A DNA stretch of 64,000 nucleotides, from assembly GCF_030325625.1 (NCBI RefSeq), contig NZ_JACAIS010000003.1, positions 543,261 through 607,260 on the forward strand, written 5' to 3'. The first letter of the stretch is position 1; the number at the start of each line of letters is the position of its first letter. Of the stretch, positions 1-11,646 are shown in pieces. Both the position numbers and the translations under genes were made by a program. The DNA is from Sphingobacterium sp. N143. Lineage in GTDB: Bacteria > Bacteroidota > Bacteroidia > Sphingobacteriales > Sphingobacteriaceae. A model generated the notes under the pieces. That model made no database searches. It saw only the letters and a list, made by a program, of their open reading frames with translations, and was not told where the DNA came from.

Positions 1-483
1 TTCACGTTTCAATAATCCCTCGGTTACCATATGAGCCATAAAATAGATCAAATGATCATAAAAGCCATTCATATTTACTATTCCTACTGGTTTCCTATGT
101 AGGCCGAGCTGTGCCCAGGTAATCATTTCAAAAAGTTCCTCAAGCGTACCGAACCCGCCAGGCAATGCAATTGCGCCGTCAGCATAATCATTCATGATTT
201 TTTTTCGGTCATGCATCGAATCTACTGTGATCAACTGGCTTACCCCAGTATGTTCTCTTTCCTTCGAATTCAAAAAATGTGGAATGACACCAACTACTTT
301 TCCGCCTTTGGCCAATGCTCCATTTGCAATAGTCCCCATGAGCCCAACCCTCCCACCGCCATACACCAAACGGATGCCATGCTCAGCGATAACATGGCCC
401 ACATGGGTTGCCTGTTCCTCATATAGTTGTGAATTCCCTAAACTGGATGCACAAAAAACAACAATACTTTTGACTTTTTTCAT
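1..483 (-). CDS. LOG family protein (partial, 3' end outside window)
   Basis: Family members act as nucleotide 5'-monophosphate phosphoribohydrolases (cytokinin-activating LOG type) or as Rossmann-fold nucleotide-binding proteins of the TIGR00730 group. The translation on the minus strand begins MKKVKSIVVFCASS. It shows GGGRVGLMG at about residues 42-50 and the family signature PGGFGTLEE at about 108-116, which forms the phosphate-binding and catalytic site. The ATG at 483 is the first one after an AT-rich leader. 161 codons are visible and typical members are about 190 residues, so only the C-terminus is missing. No signal peptide is seen, so it should be cytoplasmic. The family assignment is firm; the exact nucleotide substrate cannot be told. 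Confidence 0.9.
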   Translation of the reverse strand, partial: MKKVKSIVVFCASSLGNSQLYEEQATHVGHVIAEHGIRLVYGGGRVGLMGTIANGALAKGGKVVGVIPHFLNSKEREHTGVSQLITVDSMHDRKKIMNDYADGAIALPGGFGTLEELFEMITWAQLGLHRKPVGIVNMNGFYDHLIYFMAHMVTEGLLKRE

Positions 484-700
484 ACACAAGTATAATTAAA
501 AAATAAGCTATTTCAACGGATATCCTCATCCGTAAATTTTCAGCAGCGCCAAAATTTAGTCTTTCCTTCGTAATTCATAATGGTTGAATAACTTCACCTT
601 TTTCTTGTCCTATGTAAAGCTTTAAAAAACAAAATTAGATTATAATTGTAAAAATAAAGTGACATCATTTTTAATTATTTTTTAAATCTAATAAACAACT

Positions 701-1378
701 ATGCACCCCATTATGAACATGATAGCGATGGCCGGCTTAAGCGCAGTAGTCCTATCCTCCACTCCTACAGATCACAAGGCTGTAAACTATACTGAATACA
801 GCAGTTCGATCACGACAGAATCACAGGCAGTGTTAACTGAACAGGTAAATACCGATTCGCTTTTACAATATTTTGATCAAACCACTACGGAGCTCGAAAA
901 GCAGGTGAAGGGCTTGAGTGAGGCTCAATTACAATTTAAACCTGCAGCTGACAAATGGTCAATCAGCCAGTGCCTAGAACATATTATACTGTCTGAACGT
1001 ATGATATTTGATATGGCAAAGGCAGCTTTGGCAAAAGCACCACAACCAGACAGAAAAGCTGAAGTAAAAATGACTGATGAAAATTTGAAGACCACACTTA
1101 CAGACCGCAGCCATAAATTCCAGGCACCAAAAGAGCTGCAACCAAGCGGCATATACAAAAATGCGGAAACAGCCTTAACAGATTTCCGTGCCGCGCGTCA
1201 GCCAGTTCTGGATTACATCAAAAAAGCAGATGCAGAAGATCTTCGTAACCATATCAATGATTACCCAACAGGTGTTGTCGACGGTTATCAAGGATTGATG
1301 TTTATTGCTGCACATTGTGCAAGACACACCAAACAGATTGAAGAAGTAAAATCTAATCCTAACTTTCCAAAACAATAG
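701..1378 (+). CDS. DinB-like metal-dependent protein with signal peptide
   Basis: A 225-residue protein with a hydrophobic start ending near LSSTPTDH, suggesting export (several ATGs lie within the first 10 codons, so the exact start is uncertain). The mature part is a four-helix DinB-type domain. It has a histidine in the second helix (LEHI, about residue 88) and a late HCARH segment (about residue 207). These match the three-histidine metal site of the DinB/YfiT superfamily. Some family members are thiol transferases or hydrolases, but the substrate here is unknown. It lies 4 bp upstream of the SRPBCC gene, so the two are probably cotranscribed. Confidence 0.8.
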   Translation: MHPIMNMIAMAGLSAVVLSSTPTDHKAVNYTEYSSSITTESQAVLTEQVNTDSLLQYFDQTTTELEKQVKGLSEAQLQFKPAADKWSISQCLEHIILSERMIFDMAKAALAKAPQPDRKAEVKMTDENLKTTLTDRSHKFQAPKELQPSGIYKNAETALTDFRAARQPVLDYIKKADAEDLRNHINDYPTGVVDGYQGLMFIAAHCARHTKQIEEVKSNPNFPKQ

Positions 1379-1382
1379 AAAG

Positions 1383-1835
1383 ATGAAAAAATTAACGTAT
1401 CAGATTACCATCACCGCGCCTGTCGAACAAGTATTTAAAGCAATGCTCACGAAAGAATCGTACAAGCAATGGACAGCAGCTTTTAATCCTACCTCTGATT
1501 TTGAAGGAAGCTGGGGAAAGGGTGAAAAAATTTATTTTGTCGGTACAAACGAAAAGGGAGAAAAAGAAGGAATGGTATCCGAAATTGCAGATTATATTCC
1601 CAACAAATATGTATCCATTCGTCATTTTGGTATTTTGGATAAGGGTAAAGAGGTAACCGAGGGGCCAGCTGTAGAAGGTTGGGCCGGAGCGCTGGAAAAT
1701 TACTCTTTTACTGATCTGAATGGTCAGACCCAGCTCAATGTAGAGGTGGATACCAATGAAGAATATATAGATTATTTTGATGATGCTTGGCCAAAGGCCT
1801 TGCAAAAACTGAAAGAAATCTGTGAAAGATCTTGA
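1383..1835 (+). CDS. SRPBCC (AHSA1/START-like) domain protein
   Basis: A 150-residue cytoplasmic protein. It opens with the beta-strand pattern typical of AHSA1-type START-like domains (TYQITITAPVEQVFKAM), then YKQWTAAFNP, a ligand-cavity region, and a final helix (WPKALQKLKEIC). Such proteins bind small hydrophobic ligands or act as Hsp90 co-chaperone-like folds; no catalytic residue can be named. It follows the DinB-like gene by 4 bp and is followed by a strong hairpin terminator at 1946-1973, so the two genes form an operon. Confidence 0.85.
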   Translation: MKKLTYQITITAPVEQVFKAMLTKESYKQWTAAFNPTSDFEGSWGKGEKIYFVGTNEKGEKEGMVSEIADYIPNKYVSIRHFGILDKGKEVTEGPAVEGWAGALENYSFTDLNGQTQLNVEVDTNEEYIDYFDDAWPKALQKLKEICERS

Positions 1836-1945
1836 TGGTATTCCTTACAGTTTAAATTTAGTTACAGCATACGCCATGGTGACATATCCTTATCATAGCA
1901 CATGCTGTCAAATCGTACTTTGACGGCAATAACTAGCTAAAACTT

Positions 1946-1973
1946 AAAAAGGAGACGAGTACGTCTCCTTTTT
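1946..1973 (+). terminator. Rho-independent terminator after the DinB/SRPBCC operon
   Basis: A perfect 12-bp inverted repeat with arms 1946-1957 and 1962-1973 around a 4-base AGTA loop. The 3' arm ends in a run of T. It lies about 110 bp after the stop of the SRPBCC gene. Confidence 0.85.
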
Positions 1974-2153
1974 ATAACTGTTTTAAGTGCCGGTCAGCAT
2001 ACTTTTTTCACATGATTTAGAGCAAGATTTGAAGAATTTATTGCAGGCATTCAGTTGAAAATATTGATGAAATAGCGATTTAATCAACTTGATTCGTTTA
2101 TATAATCCAAGTCTTTATCATACCAATATCAAGGTTATATTATTAGATTTTAT

Positions 2154-2610
2154 TTAAGGGTAAATATTAACTTTTTTCACAAACTTTCCGTTACTTTCTA
2201 TTCTATTAAACTTGAGATTTTGTTTTGCTTCTTGAAAATCTTTTATTGAGTTTTGGAAAGAAGCAAAAACAATACTTTGAGAGGATCCATTCCTACTCAA
2301 CTCTTTCAAAAAAGTATGAAAGTCAATATTGAAGCTGATTGCTGTTGTGGCTCATCAAAAATTAAAAACCTAGGATGATCCCCCCTAGTGGCTGGGATGT
2401 TTCCAATAAAGCGATATAATATGCTCACATAAATCGGATGTGAGCACTGCCTGAACTGTCAAATCTTATATCTTTATATTACTAATCTCCTGACGAGTTT
2501 CACTCAATCTAATGTTACCCACACAACTATAAGTATCAATTTTTAAGCTATACAGTTTAGCGAAGCTCATCTGATACATAAGAAAAAACTTGCTTGATTT
2601 CCAAAGCTCC
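2154..2610 (-). pseudogene. Decayed C-terminal remnant of an AAA/SMC-like ATPase
   Basis: No intact frame exists, but reading the minus strand across frames gives a coherent protein end. It runs DSSGSAHIRFM, a TGA where Trp would be expected, AYYIALLETSQPLGG, then in a second frame HPRFLIFDEPQQQSAS, then in a third frame IDFHTFLKELSRNGSSQSIV and a lysine-rich tail ending at a TAA at 2154. The FLIFDEP segment is a Walker B motif with the catalytic Glu, and QSIVFASFQ resembles the switch region that follows. At least two frameshifts and one nonsense change are needed. The upstream half (2390-2610) is less certain, and the N-terminal Walker A part is absent. Confidence 0.6.
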
Positions 2611-2812
2611 ACAATTATCAGTCAGTAATGTTGTTATTTATGAGATAATTTCTTCATTTGTTCTCAGACTTTATTGTATAACTTTTAACAATATATTTAT
2701 AAAAACTTTATGTTCGGGCTTCATAATCTTATCTGGCCAGACAAAGAAAAATAATTATTCAGCATTGTGATGGTTACCCATTTCTAAAATCGTACTTTAG
2801 CATAAAAAAGAA

Positions 2813-3651
2813 ATGACGGATTTTCCAATTATAAATATGAACCATTTTCTGAACGAAAAATCGGCAAGTAAAAACGGTTTTTTATTTTCGGAATTGCATG
2901 GCCCACATGTTATTAACAAACCGCATCAGCACTTTTTTTCTTGTTGGTATTGTTTGAAAACGGAGGTGGTACACATTCTATCGATTTTAAAAGCTATCCT
3001 ATTACCAATTTTCAAATGCACATTTTGTTTCCTAATCAGATACACAGTTGGAAAGTGAAAGCGAGGAGCAAAGCCTATCAATTGATGATTGACAAAGCGT
3101 ATTTTGAGAAACTTTCATTACATTTCAGACATTCTTTTGCGTATTACTGGCAACATCCCGCCATTTTGCTTTCGCCCAAAATATTTGCCAATTTACTGTA
3201 CGAATTTAAAGCCATTCAAGAAGAGTTGACCTCAGAAAACGGTCTTGTCGATTTGATACGAGCTCGTACTTTTGTCATTGCTTCTATCCTAAGTAAAGAA
3301 GTAGAGAAAAACATTTTGGACGATACCAAAAACCCGTATAGTTCGCGATTGATACAGTTTCAAGAGTTGATAGATGTTTATTTTCGGGAAGAAAAAAGCA
3401 TCGAATTTTATGCCGAAAAACTGCATATTTCTGCCAGCCAGTTGTCTAAAATCTGTCGTAAATATTTACAGGCATCTCCCGCACAACTCATTCATCAACG
3501 TTGTGTTTTAGAAGCAAAACGTTTGTTGAAATCCACCGATTTATCTATCAAAGAAATTGCTTATCAATTAGGCTTTGCCGATGCACCCTATTTCACTAAC
3601 TTTTTCAAGAAAAACACGGGAATGAACCCAAGTGGTTTTAAAACAGAATGA
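2813..3651 (+). pseudogene. AraC family regulator, frameshifted in a T tract
   Basis: The first frame starts at 2813 (MTDFPIINMNHFLNE) and reads as a cupin-like sensor up to HQHFF. The continuation (LLVLFENGGGTHSIDF) is in another frame that is open to 3651. Adding one T to the T7 tract at 2933-2939 would restore HQHFFFLLVLFENGGG. The C-terminal half holds two helix-turn-helix motifs of an AraC domain (ISASQLSKICRKY and IKEIAYQLGFADAPYFTNFF). The intact form would be about 280 residues. It probably controlled the MFS and amidinotransferase genes just downstream. The single homopolymer lesion means sequencing error or phase variation is possible. Confidence 0.8.
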
Positions 3652-3706
3652 CGGATTTTACAAGTCAATGCGTTAATGCTTCAATCTTCAAGCGCTTCTT
3701 TTACTC

Positions 3707-3714
3707 TAAATTTG
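3707..3714 (+). promoter_or_regulatory. Candidate -7 box (TAnnTTTG) for the MFS/amidinotransferase unit
   Basis: TAAATTTG matches the Bacteroidota -7 consensus and lies 22 bp upstream of the ATG at 3737. No good -33 TTTG is seen, so this is a motif-only call. Confidence 0.4.
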
Positions 3715-3736
3715 CAACATAATTTAAGAATAGAAA

Positions 3737-4960
3737 ATGAAGTCTAATTTAACAATCGACAATACAACAACAATACAACCATCTGTTGAAACATCCTCAA
3801 AACCAACGCTAACACGCGGTTTACTTTGGCTAATGACCATTACTACGGGTATCGTAGTGGGTAATAATTATTACAACCAACCGCTTTTGGGGTTAATGGC
3901 AAAAGATTTTCAGGTTTCCGAAGCGCAAATCTCTATGATTGCTATGCTAACGCAAATTGGTTTTGCTTTAGGATTGCTATTTATCGTGCCGTTGGGCGAT
4001 ATGATCCGTCGTAAAAAATTGATCCTTTGCGTTTTTGTCGCTATGATTATTTCCCTTTTCGGAATGGTTGCTGCACCCAATTTGCCTTTGCTTTATGTTG
4101 CCAGTTTTATGATTGGTTTTAGCTCGGTAGTGCCGCAAATGTTTGTGCCTTTAACCGCCGAATTAGCTACGGACGACAAACGAAGCGCTGCTATTGGAAT
4201 GGTAATGAGTGGTTTGCTGTTGGGGATTTTGCTATCTCGTGTTATCGCAGGTTTCATTGGCGAAATATGGGGTTGGAAAATGGTATATTACTTGGCAATT
4301 GTTTCAATGTTTATTTTGATGTTATTAATGGGAATTAAATTACCTGATGTAAAACCCAATTTCAAAGGAAGTTACGGACAATTAATGAAATCTTTAGCGC
4401 ATTTGGTACGCACACAACCTGTGTTAAGATTGGCAGCTTTTCGTGGAGCAATGGCGTTTGCAGGTTTCAGCGGATTGTGAATTGCCTTGGTTTTCCATTT
4501 AGAAAAAGAACCTTTCAATGCCGGTGCATCTGTTGCCGGAGCCTTTGGTGTAGTAGGTGCTGCGGGTGCTTTAGCCGCATCTATGGTAAGTAGAGTGCAG
4601 AAAAGAATTCCGCTTCAAAAAGTAATCTCATATTCTATTTATATGATGATTATCAGTTGGATTATTTTCCTTTTTGTTGGTTACACCTATATTGGGTTGA
4701 TCGTTGGTGTGATCTTGTTAGACTTAGGTTTACAAGCTTCGCACATTAGTAACCAATCTACGTTTTTTGCCCTAAACATTGGCGCTACCAACCGATTGAA
4801 CACCGTTTATATGTTCAGTTATTTTGTGGGTGGTTCTTTGGGAACTTTCTTGGCATCGCAAGCCTGGAAATATTTTCAATGGGAAGGCGTAGTAGGTTTA
4901 GGACTTATTTGTAGCTTTTTAGTACTTATTGCGCACCTTCGATACGCAAAAAAAGATTAA
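3737..4960 (+). pseudogene. MFS transporter interrupted by an in-frame TGA
   Basis: One continuous frame of about 407 codons encodes a 12-helix major facilitator protein, from GLLWLMTITTGIVVGNNYYN through the loop motif PLGDMIRRKK to VLIAHLRYAKKD. A single TGA at 4478-4480, after AFAGFSGL, splits it. Similar transporters often have Trp here, so a TGG to TGA change is likely. Downstream residues remain in frame and well formed, so the mutation is recent or the call is a base error. TGA is the ordinary stop of the AraC gene next door, which argues against recoding. The likely role was drug or metabolite efflux, coupled to the neighbouring amidinotransferase-like gene. Confidence 0.8.
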
Positions 4961-5010
4961 ATTCAACCATTTATAGAAAAGAAACATATTCCATTTAAAA
5001 AGATAAAACA

Positions 5011-5994
5011 ATGACAACTTCAAATAAAATATTTGTTCAGAACGAATTTGCTCCATTAAAGAAAGTGGTTTTGGCAGCGTCTGAATTTGGTTATCCAGTA
5101 GAAGTAAGACCCGAAGATCTTCGTTTTTTAGACGAAGCAGCAATTGAAGATTCTGCAATCAACAAAGGAAAAGATTATAGCGAAGCGCATCCCGAAATTC
5201 AGGCACAATGGGAATTAGAACGTGTCAATTTAAAAAAAATGCTCGAAAAACACGGTGTAGAAGTGGTAGAAGCCCGCAAACTAACCGATGCCGAAAAGCA
5301 ATTTAATCCAAAAGATGGGTATGCCAATTTCTTTACCCGCGATCCGTTTTTTGTAGTAGGAAATTATGTGGTAGAAGCAGCAATGCGTTTTTTACACCGT
5401 CGCCACGAAGTTTGGCCTTTGCGAGATTTGTTATGGAAAGCCGTAGAAAAAGCAGATTGTACCTACGTATCGGCTCCTTTTCCGCAAGTAGCGCCAGCGG
5501 ATGATTTAACTTTAGGCAACGGTTCGTTTATTGAAGGAGGCGATGTTTTGGTGTTGGATAAACACGTGTTGGTAGGTAACTCTGGTTTGGCGTCTAACGA
5601 TCGTGGTTTTCAGTGGTTATCAAAACTGCTTTCGCCATTGGGCTATACGGTAGAACAAGTGCGTTTTCATCCTGATATTTTGCATTTAGATTGTGCTTTG
5701 GGCTTGATAAAACCAGGTTTGATGGTGGTTTGCAATGATGCTTTCTTAGACGGTATTCCAGCCGTTGTAAAAGATTGGACGCCAATTCATGTTACCTTAG
5801 AAGAAGCCAGCAATTTAGCAACCAACGGTTTGCCGCTTTCGCAAGAAGTGTATGTTACCGATCCTGTTTTTAAACACATTGGCGATCAAATCGAACAACA
5901 TGGCGTAACGGTAGAATATGTAGATTTTAAAATCACGCGTAGCTTTGGCGGATCTTTCCGTTGCAGCACACAGCCGCTGTTGCGTTGTGAGTAG
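5011..5994 (+). CDS. Amidinotransferase / dimethylarginine dimethylaminohydrolase-fold enzyme
   Basis: A 327-residue cytoplasmic enzyme of the guanidino-group modifying superfamily, which acts on arginine-like substrates through a Cys-His pair. The sequence shows FTRDPFFVVG, the acidic FIEGGDVLV strand, the catalytic His region (ILHLDCALG), and the C-terminal catalytic Cys in SFRCSTQPLLR. It could be an amidinotransferase, an arginine deiminase-like hydrolase or a dimethylargininase; the exact substrate is not readable. It follows the broken MFS gene by 50 bp, suggesting an operon with it. The start at 5011 fits family length. Confidence 0.8.
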   Translation: MTTSNKIFVQNEFAPLKKVVLAASEFGYPVEVRPEDLRFLDEAAIEDSAINKGKDYSEAHPEIQAQWELERVNLKKMLEKHGVEVVEARKLTDAEKQFNPKDGYANFFTRDPFFVVGNYVVEAAMRFLHRRHEVWPLRDLLWKAVEKADCTYVSAPFPQVAPADDLTLGNGSFIEGGDVLVLDKHVLVGNSGLASNDRGFQWLSKLLSPLGYTVEQVRFHPDILHLDCALGLIKPGLMVVCNDAFLDGIPAVVKDWTPIHVTLEEASNLATNGLPLSQEVYVTDPVFKHIGDQIEQHGVTVEYVDFKITRSFGGSFRCSTQPLLRCE

Positions 5995-6139
5995 TTTTTA
6001 GAAATTACATCTTACCATTGCATATCTAAATAAATAGTTTTCGTAAATTCAAACCGTGAAAATAATTTATGTAAACCCATTCCTTACAACAACGTCTTTA
6101 AGTTTTGGGCAGACAGCGCTTTATAAATTTATAAAATTC

Positions 6140-6535
6140 CTATTGAATAAGATTTAGATTGTGAACCTGGTTTAATTTCTTCAATCTAAATTTTTCCTGA
6201 TCAGCAATTATTCTTTGAAAAGAATATTGCTCCGACCTGATTATCATTTTCCAGATTATAATGGCAATTTTTCTAGCTGTTGCTGTAACAGCTAAGACAC
6301 TATCCTCTTTTAACACTATTCTTTAAAGGATAACAGGTCGTGGTTTTTCTGATTACCAATAGTATTTGCAACATACCTTTAATGTGTAGCAATGGTATTC
6401 TTATCTTTTCTAACTCTACTGCTCGATAACAACCCCTAGCCATGATGCAAAGCTGTTTGCTGTCGGAAATTTATATATCAGGGCTAAAATCTTGTTTAGA
6501 AACAGGCCAAATTTCATCAGCATCCTTTTTTAACT
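6140..6535 (-). pseudogene. Decayed IS110-like transposase C-terminus
   Basis: On the minus strand one frame reads KFPTANSFASWLGVV. This resembles the helix-hairpin-helix and Ser-containing region of the IS116/IS110/IS902 C-terminal domain, whose usual form is FPTAxxFASWLGL. In another frame about 170 bases later it reads VLAVTATARKIAIIIWKMI, resembling the terminal helix of the same family. Stops and frameshifts separate the parts, and no terminal inverted repeats are visible (IS110 elements normally lack them). The element is dead. Confidence 0.55.
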
Positions 6536-6587
6536 CGACTGATGTCGGTTCCCAACCTTGTTCCTGCATCCAGTTCCCCTGTCATCG

Positions 6588-6878
6588 CTAATAAAATACG
6601 CTCCAAACATACAGTTTATATTTAACTACCGTTATCCCATTTCCATATAAATCTGCACAATGAAAATATTTACTTCCTGTGGTCGTTTCTATTGGCTAAA
6701 AGATAGTTACATGATTTAATCGAACATGTTCATACAGTCCATAACAATCATCCGTATAAATTACAAACACTGGCGGCCCTCCTATATGTTTACCAACCAG
6801 TGTTCGCGGCGCCTCTGTTTTCGCTTCAAAAAACCAAATTCCGTTATTATGATCTCCATTAAATTTGATATACAACAA
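6588..6878 (-). pseudogene. Unrecognised reading frame with an internal stop
   Basis: A 97-codon minus-strand frame starts MLYIKFNGDHNNGIWFFEAK and is broken by TAG at 6696-6698. It continues in the same frame as PIETTTGSKYFHCADLYG to a stop at 6588. The composition is protein-like (Gly, aromatic residues), but I do not recognise the family. It lies between the IS110-like remnant and the sus-like locus, so it is probably another decayed fragment. It may be chance. Confidence 0.25.
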
Positions 6879-6901
6879 ACGGAGACTATATTAAAACTCC
6901 A

Positions 6902-8317
6902 TTAATGTCCTCCCAATGCCGCTGCCGTCGGAGAAATAACGGAAAGATGCCGTGAAGAATAGAGCCCAAAAAACGCAATCACGATATAACAACATGTTGG
7001 CAACAAAAATGAGGACTGTACTCCTACGCTATCTGCGATATATCCCTGCAAGACCGGAATCAAAGCACCTCCCAGTATTGCCATCACCACCAATGAAGAA
7101 CCTTGGCTTGTATATTTCCCTAAGCCTGAAATAGATAATGTATAAATATTTGAGAACATAATCGAATTAAAAATTCCTATTCCTAATATACTATACATCG
7201 CAATAGATCCCTTATTTAAAACCGCCGACAGTATTAAAAAAATATTTACCGATGCAAATATCATTAATGTACGTGCAGGCAATGACTGGCCAATAAAAAA
7301 GGTCGAAAAGTTTAACGCTACAAACAATAAGAAAAAACTTATCTGTGAAAAATTTAAGTCGACTACCGCATATATTACCCCAAATACCGCTATGGCCGTA
7401 ATGAACATATATACAAATCGTCTATTCGTTGGAATTTTAGTATTGAGTGAGATCGATCCTAAAAACCGCCCCATCATCGCACCACCCCAATAAAGGGCTA
7501 GATAATTTTTGGCAACTGCTTCCGATAAGCCCACAATGGAAGGCAATTCCAAAAAGCTAATCATGAAGCTGCCTACTGCAACTTCGCCCCCCACATAACA
7601 AAACATTGTCAGCATGCCATAGCGTAAGTTAGGAAACTTTAACGCTGCAAGGCCACGAACGGGCTCAGCATCAGATCCGGTATGGAAAGAAGGGAGCTTA
7701 ACCCTTGAAATAAATATAGCCACAAGAATCAGCACTACTCCAAAGGCCACATAGGGTATACGTGTGGATAATGCGCTAAAAGAACCATCCCCTGCTGAAA
7801 AAAGTTCGAAGATAAGATGTCCGCCTAGGATAGGTGCTATTGTAGTACCAAAAGCATTAAATGCCTGTGTCATATTCAGCCTGCTAGAAGCTGACTCCTG
7901 ACTACCCAATAACGAGACATAGGCATTTGCCGTAATCTGTAAGACAGTGAACCCCAAACCAAGGGTAAATAGCGCTGATAAAAATAAAGGATAAGAAGAT
8001 ATGGTCGCAGCCGGATAGAATAAAAAACAGCCCAGTGCAGCAATCATAATGCCTGCAATAATTCCTTTTTTGTAGCCTATTAGATGAATAGGATCCCCCA
8101 TTGTTGCTGAATAAATAAAATAAAGCAGAGAACCGATAAAATAGGCCCCGAAGAAACAAAACTGCACCAGCATAGCTTCGAAGAATTTCAGTTTAAAGAG
8201 CTGTTTCAAATAGGGAATTAAAATATCGTTCATGCAGGTTATAAACCCCCACATAAAAAATAGGACGGTAATAGTGATGAGGGAAAATGTATAATTGGGT
8301 TTAGGTTGATTTTTCAT
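6902..8317 (-). CDS. Sugar MFS transporter (FucP/GluP-like)
   Basis: Inner-membrane proton/sugar symporter of the FHS family, 471 residues if started at 8317. The N-terminus (FSLITITVLFFMWGFITCMND) and the IPYLKQLF segment are hallmarks of FucP/GluP-type fucose, glucose or galactose permeases. Twelve hydrophobic helices follow. A longer frame starts at 8365, but that ATG sits in the loop of a large inverted repeat and the extra 16 residues are unlike the family, so 8317 is preferred. It is the last gene of the sus-like locus and would bring glucose or maltose released in the periplasm into the cytoplasm. Confidence 0.85.
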   Translation of the reverse strand: MKNQPKPNYTFSLITITVLFFMWGFITCMNDILIPYLKQLFKLKFFEAMLVQFCFFGAYFIGSLLYFIYSATMGDPIHLIGYKKGIIAGIMIAALGCFLFYPAATISSYPLFLSALFTLGLGFTVLQITANAYVSLLGSQESASSRLNMTQAFNAFGTTIAPILGGHLIFELFSAGDGSFSALSTRIPYVAFGVVLILVAIFISRVKLPSFHTGSDAEPVRGLAALKFPNLRYGMLTMFCYVGGEVAVGSFMISFLELPSIVGLSEAVAKNYLALYWGGAMMGRFLGSISLNTKIPTNRRFVYMFITAIAVFGVIYAVVDLNFSQISFFLLFVALNFSTFFIGQSLPARTLMIFASVNIFLILSAVLNKGSIAMYSILGIGIFNSIMFSNIYTLSISGLGKYTSQGSSLVVMAILGGALIPVLQGYIADSVGVQSSFLLPTCCYIVIAFFGLYSSRHLSVISPTAAALGGH

Positions 8318-8337
8318 AAAATTGATATTGCTAATAG

Positions 8338-8392
8338 ACTGGGTTAATAAGACTTCTTTTTTCATTTTAAAAAGAAGCCTTATTAACCCAGT
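8338..8392. promoter_or_regulatory. Large inverted repeat between the GH97 and transporter genes
   Basis: Arms 8338-8362 and 8369-8392 pair over about 24 bp with one mismatch (a G-U wobble in RNA on one strand). It begins 9 bp after the GH97 stop. On the minus strand the loop contains an ATG (8365), and no long T run follows the hairpin. It may be a terminator/attenuator, or an mRNA-stabilising hairpin that uncouples GH97 from transporter expression. Confidence 0.75.
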
Positions 8393-8401
8393 TGATGGTC
8401 T

Positions 8402-10923
<2,522 letters not shown>

Positions 10924-11646
10924 TCATTCAGAAGCTAATTGCTCCAGAAAATCTGCAACCCCGCTATGATAAAATCGGCCAATAGGCAATTGTTTATCAC
11001 GGACATGTATAAGCTTGTTACCAAAACTTGTAATTTTATTTATAGCTACTAAGAATGAACGATGGATCCTAAGGAATGTGCCCTCAGGCAAACGTTCTTG
11101 CATGTCAGTAATAGACTGATAAATTTTATAAGAGCCATTTAATGTATAGATTATAACATAGTTACCCTGAGATTCTAGGTAGTCTATTTCATCTAAAAAA
11201 AATTTCATCATTTTCCGTTCACATTTTACAAAAATAAAAGCACGATCTTCCACATTCTTAACTGGAGCCGTTATGGTGGAGTTTATTTGCTTAGTCTTAA
11301 TGTACTTATTCACTGCTTTTGTAAAGCGTTCTAAAGAAATCGGTTTTAAAATATAATCGATGGCATCCAGTTCAAATCCTTCAACGGCATAATTAGGGTA
11401 GGCCGTTGTGAAAATAATGGATATTTCTTTAGAAAGACTTTTGGCAAATTCAATCCCTGACTTCCCTGGTAGATTTATATCTAAAAAGAGAAGATCTATT
11501 TGCTCGGTAGCCAATAGCTGTTGTAATCCGACAATGTGCGTGTACTTACCTTTTAAATCCAAGAAATCGAACTTGGAAATATGAAGTTCAAGTAAATCCG
11601 AAGCTGGCAATTCGTCTTCAACAATGGCACACTTAATTTTTATCAT
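10924..11646 (-). CDS. LytTR-family response regulator
   Basis: A 240-residue cytoplasmic DNA-binding regulator. The receiver domain occupies about residues 1-120, with the acidic pair ED at 10-11, the phospho-acceptor Asp56 in LLFLDINLPG, Thr in FTTAYP, and the conserved Lys in YILKPIS. A LytTR DNA-binding domain follows (FVKCERKMMKFFLDEIDYLE to FLRIHRSFLVAINKI). The start overlaps the end of the histidine kinase gene by 14 bp, so translation is probably coupled. The pair sits between GH97 and GH13 of the sus-like locus; whether it controls them is inference. Confidence 0.9.
   Translation of the reverse strand: MIKIKCAIVEDELPASDLLELHISKFDFLDLKGKYTHIVGLQQLLATEQIDLLFLDINLPGKSGIEFAKSLSKEISIIFTTAYPNYAVEGFELDAIDYILKPISLERFTKAVNKYIKTKQINSTITAPVKNVEDRAFIFVKCERKMMKFFLDEIDYLESQGNYVIIYTLNGSYKIYQSITDMQERLPEGTFLRIHRSFLVAINKITSFGNKLIHVRDKQLPIGRFYHSGVADFLEQLASE

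Noticed and set aside
2154..4960. TGA read as tryptophan
   Set aside because: Two TGA codons stand where Trp would be expected, but TGA is also the ordinary stop of the adjacent AraC frame, and TGG is used freely for Trp in the same genes.
6952..7134. Plus-strand frames inside the sus-like and M16 genes
   Set aside because: They mirror strong minus- or plus-strand genes in other frames and show no family features.
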